A stretch of 47,406 nt of DNA from Gemmatimonadota bacterium (GTDB lineage Bacteria > Gemmatimonadota > Gemmatimonadetes > Gemmatimonadales > GWC2-71-9), in NCBI GenBank assembly GCA_003222035.1, contig QHUS01000075.1:1-47406 (forward strand). The letters are read 5' to 3'. This document shows positions 1 through 9,242 of this stretch, in pieces. Positions within the stretch are counted from its first letter, which is position 1. Each line of letters opens with the position of its first letter. A program made the translations under genes and the position numbers. Under the pieces are notes generated by a model. That model was not told the DNA's origin, did not search any database, and saw only the letters and a program-made list of their open reading frames with translations.

Positions 1-469
1 AGGGGATGATCCCCTCGACCATGATCTTGTCGATCACCGACGCGTCCTGCTGGATGCGGTACAGCGAATCGGCGGCGCCCTTGGAATCGTGGTACGACAG
101 GGACAGGCGCTGGGCCTGCCGGACCAGCTGCGTCCGAAAGCCCAGCACCAACCGCTCGCCGACGTAGGCCTGCATGAACTTGTTGGCGAGCGCCTGGAGC
201 TGAGCGAGAGCGGCGACCGCGAGGAGGAGGCCGACCGCGGCGACGAGGAGGGCGTCTCGGGATCCCGCAACGGTCTCCGGCAGCAACGCCCGAACGGCTG
301 GGGACAGCGGGCGCGTCCCGAGCACCGAGTCGACCACGATCTTCAGCGGCACCGGGTTGAGCAGCGCGAGGGGGCTCGCGAGCAGCCCGATCCCGAACAG
401 GCCGGCCAAGTGGAGCCAGTACGGCCTAGCCTGGCGCAGCAGGCGCCGGTACAGGGCGACGTCGGTCAT
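1..469 (-). CDS. ABC exporter, membrane domain (partial, runs off the left edge)
   Basis: Reading leftward from an ATG at 467-469, the product begins MTDVALYRRLLRQARPYWLH and continues through a hydrophobic segment (about residues 18-40), then ANKFMQAYVGERLVLGFR and a segment ending KIMVEGIIP. This is the pattern of the six-helix membrane domain of MsbA-like exporters: first helix, first periplasmic loop, then the intracellular coupling region. Only about 156 residues are present, so the ATPase half lies outside the window. The start codon overlaps the stop of the glycosyltransferase gene as ATGA (466-469), so the two are translated together. The exporter therefore probably moves the glycan or lipid-linked product of that enzyme, which is inference. 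The substrate cannot be read from this fragment. Confidence 0.75.
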   Translation of the reverse strand, partial: MTDVALYRRLLRQARPYWLHLAGLFGIGLLASPLALLNPVPLKIVVDSVLGTRPLSPAVRALLPETVAGSRDALLVAAVGLLLAVAALAQLQALANKFMQAYVGERLVLGFRTQLVRQAQRLSLSYHDSKGAADSLYRIQQDASVIDKIMVEGIIP

Positions 470-3051
470 AGGAGCTCACTGCGACGCAGCCGCTCGACGG
501 CCTCCCGGATCGTGGCCATCGCCGCGCTGCACTGCTCGAGCGTTCGGGTCGCCGCGAGCAAGGCCCCGAACCCGAGAACGCCGGCGGCCACCCAGGCGTG
601 ATCGATCGACGCGCCGCGCGCGAGCGCGGCGAGCACGACGGCGAGTAGCGGCCCCGCAGTTGGTACCACCGGCCACCAGCGCAGCCGCACCAGCTGCTTG
701 CCGCCGGCGTGCTCTTCCACGCCCATGAGCAGCCGGGCCGCGCCGAAGAAGCCACCGCGGACCTCGAGATCCCAGCGGGCGTCTCGCCCGCCACGTAACA
801 CGCATACGCCGTCCGTGCGGAGATCCGCTTCCATCGCTTGCAGGCGCTGATCTTGATCCACCCAGCGCTCGCTCCACACGGCTTTCGTGACCGGCCATAC
901 CGGCCCCGGCCGCCGGGGGCAGCGTCGCCGCCAGGGCGTGAGCCCTTCCTGGATGCGTCCGCGGAGGCGCGCGATCGGTTGGACGAGGTGAAGCGTGGTC
1001 GTCAGCAAGCGGCGCGCCCATCGCGCTGTCCAGGCGCGTGGTGCGTTGGGAAACCGCGCGCGTGCGCCGCCCAAGCATGCCTGCGCGACCGAAGGCAGCA
1101 CTGCCGCGATGGAGAGGGGGACGGCGAGCCGCAGCGGGCTCCAGAAATAGCTCAAGGCCGCAATGCCCATCAGGGTCACGGTCATCAGATGCCACTCGGG
1201 CATCTGCGGAAGCGACGCGAGGAGCGTGGGCGCGGGCTCGTACAGCGACTGGAACGGCGCCGCGCCCCAGACGCCGTGATAGACGCGCGCCCGCCGCCAG
1301 CCCAAGACGTACGGCAGTCCGCTGCCGTACATGCGCCCGGTCCAACGGACGTGCCCGACGTCGTTGTACTTCTCCGGCCACTTGCGCTCGAGCATCGCCT
1401 CGGCCCGACCATACCCGATCTGCTGCTTCCAGTAGGTCCGCAGCGAATTGCGCCGATGATGCCACACCAGCGCCGTCGGATGGTAGCCGAGCGTCCACCC
1501 GCGGTCCTGCAGTCGCCAGCAGACATCGACGTCGTCGCCGGCGGTACGGAATCGCGGGTCGAACCCTCCGATAGCCTCGAGAAAGGCCGTGCGGAAGGCC
1601 ATGTTGCATCCGGGGATGTGCTCGGCTTCCCGGTCCGTGATGAGCACGTGTACGGGCCCTCCCGGCGCGCGGGCGACGCACTCGGCGATCGGTCCGTCGC
1701 CGGCGGGGGCGATGTTCGGCCCACCGACGCCGGCGTGCGACGTGCTCAGGAACGTGGCCGCGAGATAAGTGAGCCAGTGGGGGTCGGGGTACGCATCGTC
1801 ATCCAGATACGCCACGATCTCGCCTGTGGCGGCGGCCAGGCCCGTGTTTCGCGCGCTGGACAGGCCCCGGTTCGGGGTGCGGATGAGGCGGACGTCGTAG
1901 GCGCGCGCGATCGCCGCCGTGTCGTCGGTCGAGCCGTCGTCCACCACGATCACTTCGTAGTTGGGGTAGTCGAGGTGCCGCAGCCCCTCACACGTGTCGC
2001 GGATCGTGCGCCCCCCGTTGTAGGAGCAGACCACGACCGAGATACGGGGCCACGCCAAGGTGGGCTTGAACGGCGCCTCGGCGAACGCTTCACGCACGGC
2101 CTCGAGCGCCGGCTTGGGCGATCGGTCGGCCCGCGTGAGGCCGAACGCCCAGTCCTCCACGTCGTGCCCATGGCGGTACCACTCGTCCGTCCAGGAGAAG
2201 ACGAACACCCCGCTACATCCGGCCGCGAACGCCGTCCGGACCTGCCAGTCGAGTGAGCGGGCCTGCTCCGCTTCGCCGTTGCGAATGCCGTCGAGCCCCA
2301 GCTCGCTCATGATGACCGGACGGTCCCCGGCGATGTTGTGCAGCCGCGCGAGGTACGCCTCGAAGCGCTCTTGCGACTCGAGGTACACATTGAAGCAGAC
2401 GAGATCGAGGAACGGCAGCCGCAGGTACTCGGTCGTGGGGTAGTTGACGTACGTCACCAACCCCGCAGGGTCTTCCTGCTTGACTACGCGGTACAACTGC
2501 TCGAGATAGCGCTCTACTTTGTGCCGGCCGAGCCAGCGGGCCAGGAGCGCCGGGATCTCGTTACCGAGGGCGTAGCACAGCAGCGCAGGGTGACCCGCGC
2601 AGGTCCGGACGCGGGACCGGATCACCTCGTCGACGTTCGGTGCGCTCGCTGGTCGGTCGATGAGATAGCCGACGTACTGCTCGGCGCTCAGCCCGACCAT
2701 CACGCGCAGGCCGTGGCGCTGCGCCACGTCGAGCAGGGCGCGGGGCGGCATGGTATGCGGAATCCGGACGGTGTTGATCCCGCTGGCGGCCATCTGCGCG
2801 AAGTCCCGTTCCACCTTCGCGAGATCGTGATATTCGTTCCCGTCCTGGTCCGGCTCGAACGCGCCGTAGGTCACGCCGCGCACGTAGAGCTTCTCTTCGC
2901 CGACGAAAAGGAACTTGCCGCGGACACAGGGCCGTTGGGGGGATGGCGCGGTGGGCGGCCCCGCGCTGGGCACGCTGGCTGTCGGCCGGGTCTGCTGCTC
3001 CAGCAGTCCGTGACGCGCGTGTCCGACCACCGACGACATGTCCGGATTCAT
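466..3051 (-). CDS. Bifunctional GH-A-like barrel / family 2 glycosyltransferase, membrane-anchored
   Basis: About 861 residues from the ATG at 3049-3051. The start is uncertain: in-frame ATGs also lie at 3060 and 3039, the frame opens at 3282, and none has a good ribosome site. Residues about 50-325 resemble a clan GH-A TIM barrel (GH2 type), with LGNEIPALL (Glu about 165, acid/base position) and VIMSELGLDG (Glu about 250, nucleophile position). From about 335 follows a GT-A glycosyltransferase 2: VVVCSYNGG, VVDDGSTDDT, LDDDAYPD (metal-binding DXD-like triad about 417-419) and GDDVDVCWRL. Two hydrophobic stretches near residues 630-670 and 790-830 would anchor it in the inner membrane. The coupled ABC exporter gene suggests polysaccharide or glycolipid synthesis with trimming or transglycosylation on the same chain. 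The acceptor sugar is unknown. Confidence 0.8.
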   Translation of the reverse strand: MNPDMSSVVGHARHGLLEQQTRPTASVPSAGPPTAPSPQRPCVRGKFLFVGEEKLYVRGVTYGAFEPDQDGNEYHDLAKVERDFAQMAASGINTVRIPHTMPPRALLDVAQRHGLRVMVGLSAEQYVGYLIDRPASAPNVDEVIRSRVRTCAGHPALLCYALGNEIPALLARWLGRHKVERYLEQLYRVVKQEDPAGLVTYVNYPTTEYLRLPFLDLVCFNVYLESQERFEAYLARLHNIAGDRPVIMSELGLDGIRNGEAEQARSLDWQVRTAFAAGCSGVFVFSWTDEWYRHGHDVEDWAFGLTRADRSPKPALEAVREAFAEAPFKPTLAWPRISVVVCSYNGGRTIRDTCEGLRHLDYPNYEVIVVDDGSTDDTAAIARAYDVRLIRTPNRGLSSARNTGLAAATGEIVAYLDDDAYPDPHWLTYLAATFLSTSHAGVGGPNIAPAGDGPIAECVARAPGGPVHVLITDREAEHIPGCNMAFRTAFLEAIGGFDPRFRTAGDDVDVCWRLQDRGWTLGYHPTALVWHHRRNSLRTYWKQQIGYGRAEAMLERKWPEKYNDVGHVRWTGRMYGSGLPYVLGWRRARVYHGVWGAAPFQSLYEPAPTLLASLPQMPEWHLMTVTLMGIAALSYFWSPLRLAVPLSIAAVLPSVAQACLGGARARFPNAPRAWTARWARRLLTTTLHLVQPIARLRGRIQEGLTPWRRRCPRRPGPVWPVTKAVWSERWVDQDQRLQAMEADLRTDGVCVLRGGRDARWDLEVRGGFFGAARLLMGVEEHAGGKQLVRLRWWPVVPTAGPLLAVVLAALARGASIDHAWVAAGVLGFGALLAATRTLEQCSAAMATIREAVERLRRSELL

Positions 3052-3349
3052 GCGACGCATATATGCTGGCGACGACGCATGTAACCTGCCGACGTGGGTG
3101 TCGTGAGCATGCGACGGAACGCGAACCAGCGTTAGGTGAGCAAGCGGTATGCCGTCTTTGAGAAGGAGCGTCGATTGGGACTGCGCAAACTGCGCGAGGC
3201 TTCGGGCGGAGCGCATCGGGGCCGACAACGGTCGCCGCAGTTGAGGAAGTTCGGCAACGTCGCCGTCGCGCCGGCGCATCACGCACGAAACGACGCGCGC
3301 GGTGGGGCGTTACCTCCGCGATCCGACGAGACTCTTTATCGTTTTGCCG
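3052..3349. other. Spacer between two minus-strand genes
   Basis: 298 bp between the stop of the propeller/phosphoesterase gene and the likely start of the GH/GT gene. The GH/GT frame stays open to 3282, but the extra N-terminus it would encode resembles no signal peptide or domain. I see no terminator hairpin with a T-run, no RNA gene and no convincing promoter boxes. The sequence near 3056-3066 (GCATATATGC) is AT-rich for this genome and could be part of a -10 element. Confidence 0.4.
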
Positions 3350-5728
3350 CTACGGTTGAGTGTGAGCCCGGTCACGAGTCGGTAACAAGTTGCGCAGTGT
3401 CCAGGAGCGGCGGACCGGCGGCGGCGCCGAGCCAGGATGGACGCTCTGCCAGATTTCGCGATTCAACTCGACCTCATCCGCTGCGTCCGCCTGGGCCAAG
3501 TCTCGCGCCGGGATCCGGGACCGGAAGGCACTGGGGTTACGCTCGTCGAGGGACCACGTGTTTGGCAGGTGAACAAACGAGGTCGAGTCCGGTCGTCGCG
3601 CGAAGCCATTCCACAGAGGCGTAGCCCCAGCATCGTACTGGCTGAGCGGCGCAAGGCCGAGGATCTCCTCGATCGAACGCAGGACTGAGGCGGTCGTATA
3701 GAAGGTGCTGTCGACCATGCCACGCCGGGCGTACGGCGAGGCGACGAGCAGCACCGAGCGGTGTGCGTCGACGTGGTCCGGCCCGTTCTGCGCGTCGTCT
3801 TCGAGCACGAACACGGCCAAGGACGGCCACGCGGGTGACTGCGACAGGCGCTCTACAATTTGGCCGAGGGCCAGGTCGTTGTCGGCCACCATGGCCCGTG
3901 GGGTGGGCGCCGACGCATCGCGGCCGCGTGTGTGATCCCGCGGCAGCCAGAGGATGACGAGGTCAGGGAAGCGGTCGCGCTGGTCCCAGCTCGCCACCGA
4001 GTCCGCGAACAGGCGTGCCCGCGTCGTGTCCGGAATCGCCAGGACGAAACCTGGGTAATTCGCCGCGGTGATGTCTTTCAAGCCGGGGATGTTGGTGCGT
4101 GCGGGACGCGCCCGGGTGGAATCGTCGTCGTCCGATTCGGTCATCTCGCCGAAGTTCACGACCCAGAGCCCCTTGGCGACGGCCGCGTCCCAGAGGTACA
4201 CGCCGTGGGGATTGGCGAGATCTTCTCCGCTCGTCAGGTCCCATGCGCGCCGATTCGAGTAGATCTGCGGCCAGGTTTTTTCGTTGTAGTCGCCGGCAAA
4301 CGCGCGATCGGTCCATTCGTGGCCGTTGGCCGAGACCTCGCCGTTCACGTAGAAGTTGTCGTACAGCACCCAGCGTCGGGCGATCGCGTGCGCGTTGGGG
4401 GTCACGGCGTTGTCGAAGATCGCGAGGCGCGCATCCCCGTTGCCCTCGGCTACGTCGCCCAGCACCTGGTCATAGGTGCGATTCTCGCGAATGATATAGA
4501 CGACCCGCCGCAACGCGGTCGGACGGTCGGACGGTCGGACCGTGGGTCGCAGTGCAGGGTTCGAGAAGGGGCTGAGGGCGTAGACCTGGCGTGTGTAGCG
4601 CGCGAGCGCGGGGCCGTCAGGTACGGGAACGATCGACACCGATCCGACGATGACGTTGCCGATGTACGTCCCGTCCGGGTTTGGGCCCGAGCCGTTTCCT
4701 TTGCCGTTCGCCACGTACAGCGTGCGTCCGTCCGCTGAGACGGCCACCGCCGTAGGGTACCAGCCGGCGGGGATGAGGCCCGCGACGCGCATCGCGGTCG
4801 TCCCGAGGCGCACGACCGCCACGGCGTTGCTGCCCGCCATCGCGACGTACAGCGTCCGCCCATCGGGAGACAGCGCGAGACCGTTGGGATCGCTGCCGGG
4901 CGGCGCGTGCGGCGCCAGCGCGACCGTCAGGTGCTCGCGGACCTCGCCGCGCGCGAGATCGACGCGCGCCACGCCGTTCGCCCCCGCGAGCGCCACGAAG
5001 AGCTCGGAGCCGCGCAGCACCAGCGCCGATGGATGGGGACCGACGAAGAGCGACGGTCGGACGGTCGGACGGTCGGACAGGTCGATCACCGACACCGTCG
5101 AGTCGCCCCAGTTGCTCACGTAGAGATGGGCGCCGTCGGCGACCGCCGTATAAGGACGATGACCCACCGGAACCGCCGCGCGGCGCTCGAGCGAGGCCGC
5201 GTCGAGGAAATACACCGAATCGCTGAGATTGCCGACCACGGCCGCGAGTCCCTGCCGCGGCAGGAGCGCGATGCCCGCAGGATAGACCTTTGCGCTCGAG
5301 TCGCCGAGCGCCACGCTGTCGTGGGTCCAGGAGGTGCCGCCCTGCCACGCGAACCGGTACACGCGGTTGGTGCCGCCACCACTCGCCCACACGGTGTCGC
5401 GCCAATCCCGGCCGCCGCGCGCGAGCCCGAGCCAGGCCGCGGGTAACGGCGCGCGCCACACCACGCGGGCGCGCAGCGGATCGATGCGCATGAGACTGTT
5501 CTCTCCGTAGCCGCTGTTCGTGACAACGACAGAGCCGTCGGACAGCGTCACGAGGCTCAACGGAAGAGTGCCGACGGGCACGGTGCGGCCTGCCGGGCGG
5601 ATGCGCCAGCCCGACGGAAGCACGGTTGACCCGTCGGCGCGTGATCCGGGCACGAGCCGCGTGGCGACGAACGCCGCCCCCGCGATGGCGGGCACAGCAA
5701 GCACAACGAGCAGCGAGCGCTTGCGCAT
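3350..5728 (-). CDS. Secreted YncE-like beta-propeller fused to alkaline-phosphatase-superfamily phosphoesterase
   Basis: 792 residues. The N-terminus MRKRSLLVVLAVPAIAGAAF is a signal peptide or anchor. Residues about 35-390 carry repeated propeller blades (LSPDGRTLYVAMAGSNAVAV, VSADGRTLYVANGKGN, HLYVSNWGDSTVSVIDL) as in YVTN/YncE proteins. Residues about 405-770 are a phosphoesterase of the phospholipase C/acid phosphatase type: IIRENRTYDQVLGD, NGEVSANGHEWTDRAF, VILWLPRDHT, FVLEDDAQNGPDHVDAHRS. This matches the family usually annotated as bifunctional YncE/alkaline phosphatase, probably periplasmic and metal-dependent; the substrate is unknown. It is transcribed divergently from the mannosidase gene across a 59-bp spacer. 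Two copies of a triple 8-bp repeat (4516-4539, 5055-5078) lie inside it and encode the odd peptide SDRPTVRPS. Confidence 0.85.
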   Translation of the reverse strand: MRKRSLLVVLAVPAIAGAAFVATRLVPGSRADGSTVLPSGWRIRPAGRTVPVGTLPLSLVTLSDGSVVVTNSGYGENSLMRIDPLRARVVWRAPLPAAWLGLARGGRDWRDTVWASGGGTNRVYRFAWQGGTSWTHDSVALGDSSAKVYPAGIALLPRQGLAAVVGNLSDSVYFLDAASLERRAAVPVGHRPYTAVADGAHLYVSNWGDSTVSVIDLSDRPTVRPSLFVGPHPSALVLRGSELFVALAGANGVARVDLARGEVREHLTVALAPHAPPGSDPNGLALSPDGRTLYVAMAGSNAVAVVRLGTTAMRVAGLIPAGWYPTAVAVSADGRTLYVANGKGNGSGPNPDGTYIGNVIVGSVSIVPVPDGPALARYTRQVYALSPFSNPALRPTVRPSDRPTALRRVVYIIRENRTYDQVLGDVAEGNGDARLAIFDNAVTPNAHAIARRWVLYDNFYVNGEVSANGHEWTDRAFAGDYNEKTWPQIYSNRRAWDLTSGEDLANPHGVYLWDAAVAKGLWVVNFGEMTESDDDDSTRARPARTNIPGLKDITAANYPGFVLAIPDTTRARLFADSVASWDQRDRFPDLVILWLPRDHTRGRDASAPTPRAMVADNDLALGQIVERLSQSPAWPSLAVFVLEDDAQNGPDHVDAHRSVLLVASPYARRGMVDSTFYTTASVLRSIEEILGLAPLSQYDAGATPLWNGFARRPDSTSFVHLPNTWSLDERNPSAFRSRIPARDLAQADAADEVELNREIWQSVHPGSAPPPVRRSWTLRNLLPTRDRAHTQP
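4516..4539. repeat. Three tandem copies of GGTCGGAC inside the phosphoesterase gene
   Basis: Three exact 8-bp units. On the coding (minus) strand they encode part of LRPTVRPSDRPTALRR, in the linker between propeller and phosphoesterase. Eight is not a multiple of three, so loss or gain of one unit would shift the frame. Confidence 0.9.
5055..5078. repeat. Second triple GGTCGGAC repeat in the same gene
   Basis: Identical three-unit array 539 bp away, encoding SDRPTVRPS between propeller blades in the same peptide phase. The shared unit and copy number suggest either duplication of a short motif or independent insertion of the same repeat. Confidence 0.9.
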
Positions 5729-5787
5729 GAGCCCGCAATATGAGCGGCTCGCGGGACCGCCGGCACCCCCTTAGGCTTAGGCGCGTC

Positions 5788-8445
5788 ATGACCGGCCTGA
5801 TCTTTCATCTCATCCCACACACGCACTGGGACCGCGAGTGGTATCTGCCGCGCGCCGCGTTTCAGGCGAGGCTCGTCGCGGTCATGGATGAGCTGATCGA
5901 GCGGCTGCAGGCGCACCCGAAGTACCGCAGCTTCCTGCTCGATGGACAGACGGTCCTGATCGAGGACTACCTGCGCGCGCGTCCCGATCGCGAGGCGGAC
6001 CTACGCGCCCTCGTGAAGACGGGCCGGTTGCAGGTTGGACCGTGGTACGTGCTCCCGGACGAGCAGATTCCTTCGGGGGAGGGCTTGCTGCGCAACCTGC
6101 TCCTGGGAGCAGCGGACGCGGAGCGGCTGGGCGGGCGGCTCGACGTTTTGTACTCGCCCGACGCCTTCGGCCATCCTGCCGCCTGGCCGACGCTGGCGCG
6201 GGAGTTCGGGATACGATACGGCGTCGTGTGGCGCGGGCTGGGCGGGGAGGCGGGCCAGGAGCGGGACCTGTACCGCTGGCGCGGGCTCGACGGCAAGGAG
6301 ATCCTGCTGTGGCATCTCCCGCCCGCTGGCTACGAGCTGGGCGTCTCCCTTCCGGCCGACCGGGACCGGTTGATCGCGGCCTGGGCACCGGTGCGGAGCG
6401 TGCTGGTGCAACGTGCCGCGGGGAAACACATCCCCGTCTTCATCGGGGCCGATCATCACGCCGCGCATCCCGACGTCCCGCAGCTCCGCGACCTGCTCGC
6501 GGAGCTCGATCCGCAGAGCGCGTTCCGGGTGTCGCGCCTCGATGAATTCTTTCAGGCGGCCGCCGATGCCGCGAAGCCGGCCCCGGTCGCGGGGGAGCTG
6601 CGCTGGTCGTACCGGTACGCGTGGACGCTCCAGGGTGTGCACGGGACGCGTGCGCCGGTCAAGCGCCGCTATGGAGCTGCCGAGCTGGCGCTCACTCGCC
6701 TGGCCGAGCCGCTGGCGGCCTTGGCGCGGCGCGGCGGTGGGCGCGACCGGCAGTCGGTGTTGGAGCTCGCCTGGCGGGCGTTGGTGCGGTGCCAGTTTCA
6801 CGACGCCATCGCCGGCTGCGCCAGCGACGACGTCGCGCGCGCCGTCGACGTGCGCCTTACGAGCGTCGAAGCGTTGGCACGCGAGGTCATTCGCGGCAGC
6901 GTGTACGACCTCGTGCGTCATGACCCGGACGCGGCCCGTCACCCGGGCGGGTCGGCCGCTCCCACCCCGACACTTGTCGTGTGGAATCCAGCGGCCCGTC
7001 CCCGTCGCGGCGTCATGATCGCGGACGTCACGTTGTTCCGCCGCGATGTACCGGTCGGTCCGCCGTCGCCCGGTCAGCGCGAGCCGCGGCAGGTACAGGG
7101 GTATCGCCCGTTCGCGCTCAGGACGGCCGAAGGCCGCACGCTCCCCGTGCAGGTGCTGGACCGCCGCGTTGCCACCGAGCGGCTCGACGCCGCGCGCCAC
7201 TACCCGGACCAGGACGAAGTGGATGCGGTACGGATCGCGTTCCGCGCACCGTCTGTCCCGGGTCTCGGGTTCGCGACATTCGGCTTGACCGGCGCCGCGA
7301 CTACGCGAGCGGGCGCTCGACCGGCCGCCGAGGGCGCGGTCGTCACGGGGCGCTCTCTCATGAACCACTGGGTCGAGGTGGCGCTCGAGTCGACGGGTGC
7401 GTTGGGACTGCACGACCGCCGCAGTGGGCAGCGCTATGCGGGGCTGCTGCGCATCGAGGACGGCGGTGATGCGGGTGATACCTACACGTATTGCCCGAGT
7501 GCGGGCGAGCGGCTCATGCAGGCTGCCGGTCCCATCATAGTGCGGCGCCTCGCCGCCGGTCCCCTCGTCGCGGCGCTCGAAGCTCGCTTCGAGGCTCGCG
7601 GGCAGGCAGGGCTGCGCCTCGTCGTCATGCTCTACGCGGACAGTCCAATCGTGCGTTGCATCCTCGACGTAGAAAATCGGGCGACCTGGCACCGGTTGCG
7701 GGCGCGCGTACCGCTCGGCCTCGCGGGGAGTGTTGCCCTCGCGGGGACCGCGTTCGGGTCCGTGGCGCGCGCGCCCGTCGCCATCCCTGCCACGGCCTAC
7801 CCGCTCGAGACCCCGGTGCGCACCGCGCCGGCGCACGGATTCGTGGCGGCCGCCTCCGGGGCCCGGGGGCTCGCGCTCCTCGCCCCGGCGTTCTTTGAGT
7901 ACGAATGGACGGTCCGGGGTGACCTGCTCGTGACCTTGCTGCGCGCGGTCGGGGAGCTGTCGCGGGGCGACCTCCTCACCAGGCCCGGGCACGCGGGGTG
8001 GCCGACGCCCACGCCGCTGGCCCAATGCCCGGGGACGCATCGCGTGGAGCTCGCCATTGTGCCCGTGTCGCAGGCCGAGCTGGCGCGCGGGGACGCGATT
8101 CCGGTACTGTGGGAAGACGCATTCCTGCCGCTGCGGGGCTTCTGGCTGCGCGACGCCGTGGGGCTCGCCCCCGCGGCTGTGGACATCGTTCTCGAAGGCA
8201 CCGGGCTCGTGGTGTCGGCCGTGAAGCCCGCCCAACAGGGCTCGCCGATGGTCCTGCGATGTTACAACGCCACCGATCGCCGGACGGCCGGTGCCTGGCG
8301 CTTCGGTGGCGGCGAGGCGGTGAAGAGCGCGCACCGCGTCCGAGCCGACGAGCGCGAGTCGCTCGCTCTCGTCCTCGAGGGTCGGGGACAGACGGTGCGG
8401 TTCGTCGCCGAGCCGCACGAGGTCGTGACCATTCTGGTCACCTAA
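5788..8445 (+). CDS. GH38 alpha-mannosidase
   Basis: 885 residues from the ATG at 5788. An upstream in-frame GTG at 5740 would overlap the divergent promoter space, and the GH38 fold begins right after this ATG with LIFHLIPHTHWDREWYLP. That block holds the first metal-binding His and Asp (HTHWD, residues 11-15). The nucleophile region is YSPDAFGHPAAWP (Asp near residue 126). FIGADHHAAHPDVP, WSYRYAWTLQGVHGTRAPVK and CQFHDAIAGCASDDV are further family blocks leading into the middle helical domain, and the C-terminal half is the beta-sandwich. There is no signal peptide, so the enzyme is probably cytoplasmic and trims mannosides taken up from outside. It opens a carbohydrate-related block. A heptamer inverted element starts on its stop codon. 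Confidence 0.9.
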   Translation: MTGLIFHLIPHTHWDREWYLPRAAFQARLVAVMDELIERLQAHPKYRSFLLDGQTVLIEDYLRARPDREADLRALVKTGRLQVGPWYVLPDEQIPSGEGLLRNLLLGAADAERLGGRLDVLYSPDAFGHPAAWPTLAREFGIRYGVVWRGLGGEAGQERDLYRWRGLDGKEILLWHLPPAGYELGVSLPADRDRLIAAWAPVRSVLVQRAAGKHIPVFIGADHHAAHPDVPQLRDLLAELDPQSAFRVSRLDEFFQAAADAAKPAPVAGELRWSYRYAWTLQGVHGTRAPVKRRYGAAELALTRLAEPLAALARRGGGRDRQSVLELAWRALVRCQFHDAIAGCASDDVARAVDVRLTSVEALAREVIRGSVYDLVRHDPDAARHPGGSAAPTPTLVVWNPAARPRRGVMIADVTLFRRDVPVGPPSPGQREPRQVQGYRPFALRTAEGRTLPVQVLDRRVATERLDAARHYPDQDEVDAVRIAFRAPSVPGLGFATFGLTGAATTRAGARPAAEGAVVTGRSLMNHWVEVALESTGALGLHDRRSGQRYAGLLRIEDGGDAGDTYTYCPSAGERLMQAAGPIIVRRLAAGPLVAALEARFEARGQAGLRLVVMLYADSPIVRCILDVENRATWHRLRARVPLGLAGSVALAGTAFGSVARAPVAIPATAYPLETPVRTAPAHGFVAAASGARGLALLAPAFFEYEWTVRGDLLVTLLRAVGELSRGDLLTRPGHAGWPTPTPLAQCPGTHRVELAIVPVSQAELARGDAIPVLWEDAFLPLRGFWLRDAVGLAPAAVDIVLEGTGLVVSAVKPAQQGSPMVLRCYNATDRRTAGAWRFGGGEAVKSAHRVRADERESLALVLEGRGQTVRFVAEPHEVVTILVT

Positions 8446-8545
8446 ACGCGGAAGTCGGAAGGCGGAACGCGGAACAGAGTTGCGAGTGTCGAGAGGCGAA
8501 CGAACGTGGCCTGTGTTCCGCGTTCCGGCTTCCACGTTCCGCGTT
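8445..8545. repeat. Heptamer inverted-repeat element A (32-nt arms)
   Basis: Left arm 8445-8476 and right arm 8514-8545 are inverted copies matching at 28 of 32 positions, with a 37-nt loop. Each arm is about four and a half heptamers of the AACGCGG type and ends in AACA at the loop side. The element starts on the last base of the mannosidase stop codon and ends 13 bp before the next start codon, so it fills the spacer. It is the same design as 16336-16437 and 42783-42877. Confidence 0.9.
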
Positions 8546-8558
8546 GGGGGAGGCACGA

Positions 8559-9242
8559 GTGCAGGAACATCATCTATCGGTGAGTCGCACGGCACGCTAC
8601 TTCACCTTGGGCGAGAGCTCGCGGGCGGTGGGCGAGGTCTGGTTCGCCTGCCACGGCTATGGGCAGCTCGCGGCGAGGTTTTTGGAAAAGTTGCGCGTAC
8701 TCGACGATGGCACCCGCTACCTCGTGGCCCCCGAGGGATTGTCACGCTTCTACTTGAGCGAACATCCAACCGAGCGCCGGGTCGGGGCCAGTTGGATGAC
8801 GCGGGAAGATCGACTCGCCGAGATCGAGGACTATGTCCGGTACCTCGACGCGGTGTACGCCGACGTCTGCGGGGTCCTGGATCGAGCCCAGGTGACGGTA
8901 CACGCCCTGGGCTTCTCGCAAGGCGTCGCCACAGTCAGCCGCTGGGCCGCCATGGGAAAGGCGAAGATCGATCGTCTGATCCTGTGGGGCGGCGAGTTCC
9001 CGCCCGATCTCGATCTCACCCTGGGGACGGTCGTGACCCGGTTGAGCGCAGCCCGGCTGACCCTCGTGTACGGCCGGGCGGACGAGTTCATCACCCCCAA
9101 AATCGTTGGGACGATCGTGACCCGCCTGCGCCAGTACGACATTCCGTACACGGAGTTGCCGTTTGATGGCGGGCATGAGCTCAACGAAAGTGTACTTCGA
9201 CAGCTAGGTGCGTCTACCTCGCCGTCTGCATTCTCCTCGTAG
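8559..9242 (+). CDS. Alpha/beta hydrolase, carboxylesterase/phospholipase-like
   Basis: 227 residues from a GTG at 8559, chosen because GGGGGAGG lies just upstream at 8546-8553 and because the protein begins near VSRTARYFTLGES. The fold is a small alpha/beta hydrolase: oxyanion region WFACHGYG, nucleophile elbow ALGFSQGVATV (Ser120), acid YGRADEFITP (Asp175) and FDGGHELNE (His206). These match the phospholipase/carboxylesterase family. No signal peptide is seen, so it is a cytoplasmic esterase, perhaps removing acyl groups from imported substrates (inference from its carbohydrate neighbours). Its last 29 bp overlap the end of the convergent permease gene. Confidence 0.8.
   Translation: MQEHHLSVSRTARYFTLGESSRAVGEVWFACHGYGQLAARFLEKLRVLDDGTRYLVAPEGLSRFYLSEHPTERRVGASWMTREDRLAEIEDYVRYLDAVYADVCGVLDRAQVTVHALGFSQGVATVSRWAAMGKAKIDRLILWGGEFPPDLDLTLGTVVTRLSAARLTLVYGRADEFITPKIVGTIVTRLRQYDIPYTELPFDGGHELNESVLRQLGASTSPSAFSS

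Noticed and set aside
5771..5782. TTAGGC repeated twice before the mannosidase gene, like a telomere repeat
   Set aside because: Two copies of six bases in a short spacer are not meaningful, and no other copies are near.
6001..8595. Very long open frame on the minus strand opposite the mannosidase gene (and similar ones opposite other genes)
   Set aside because: In this GC-rich DNA the opposite strand stays open by codon bias. The products are rich in Arg/Ala/Pro, show no known motif and lie opposite clear protein families.
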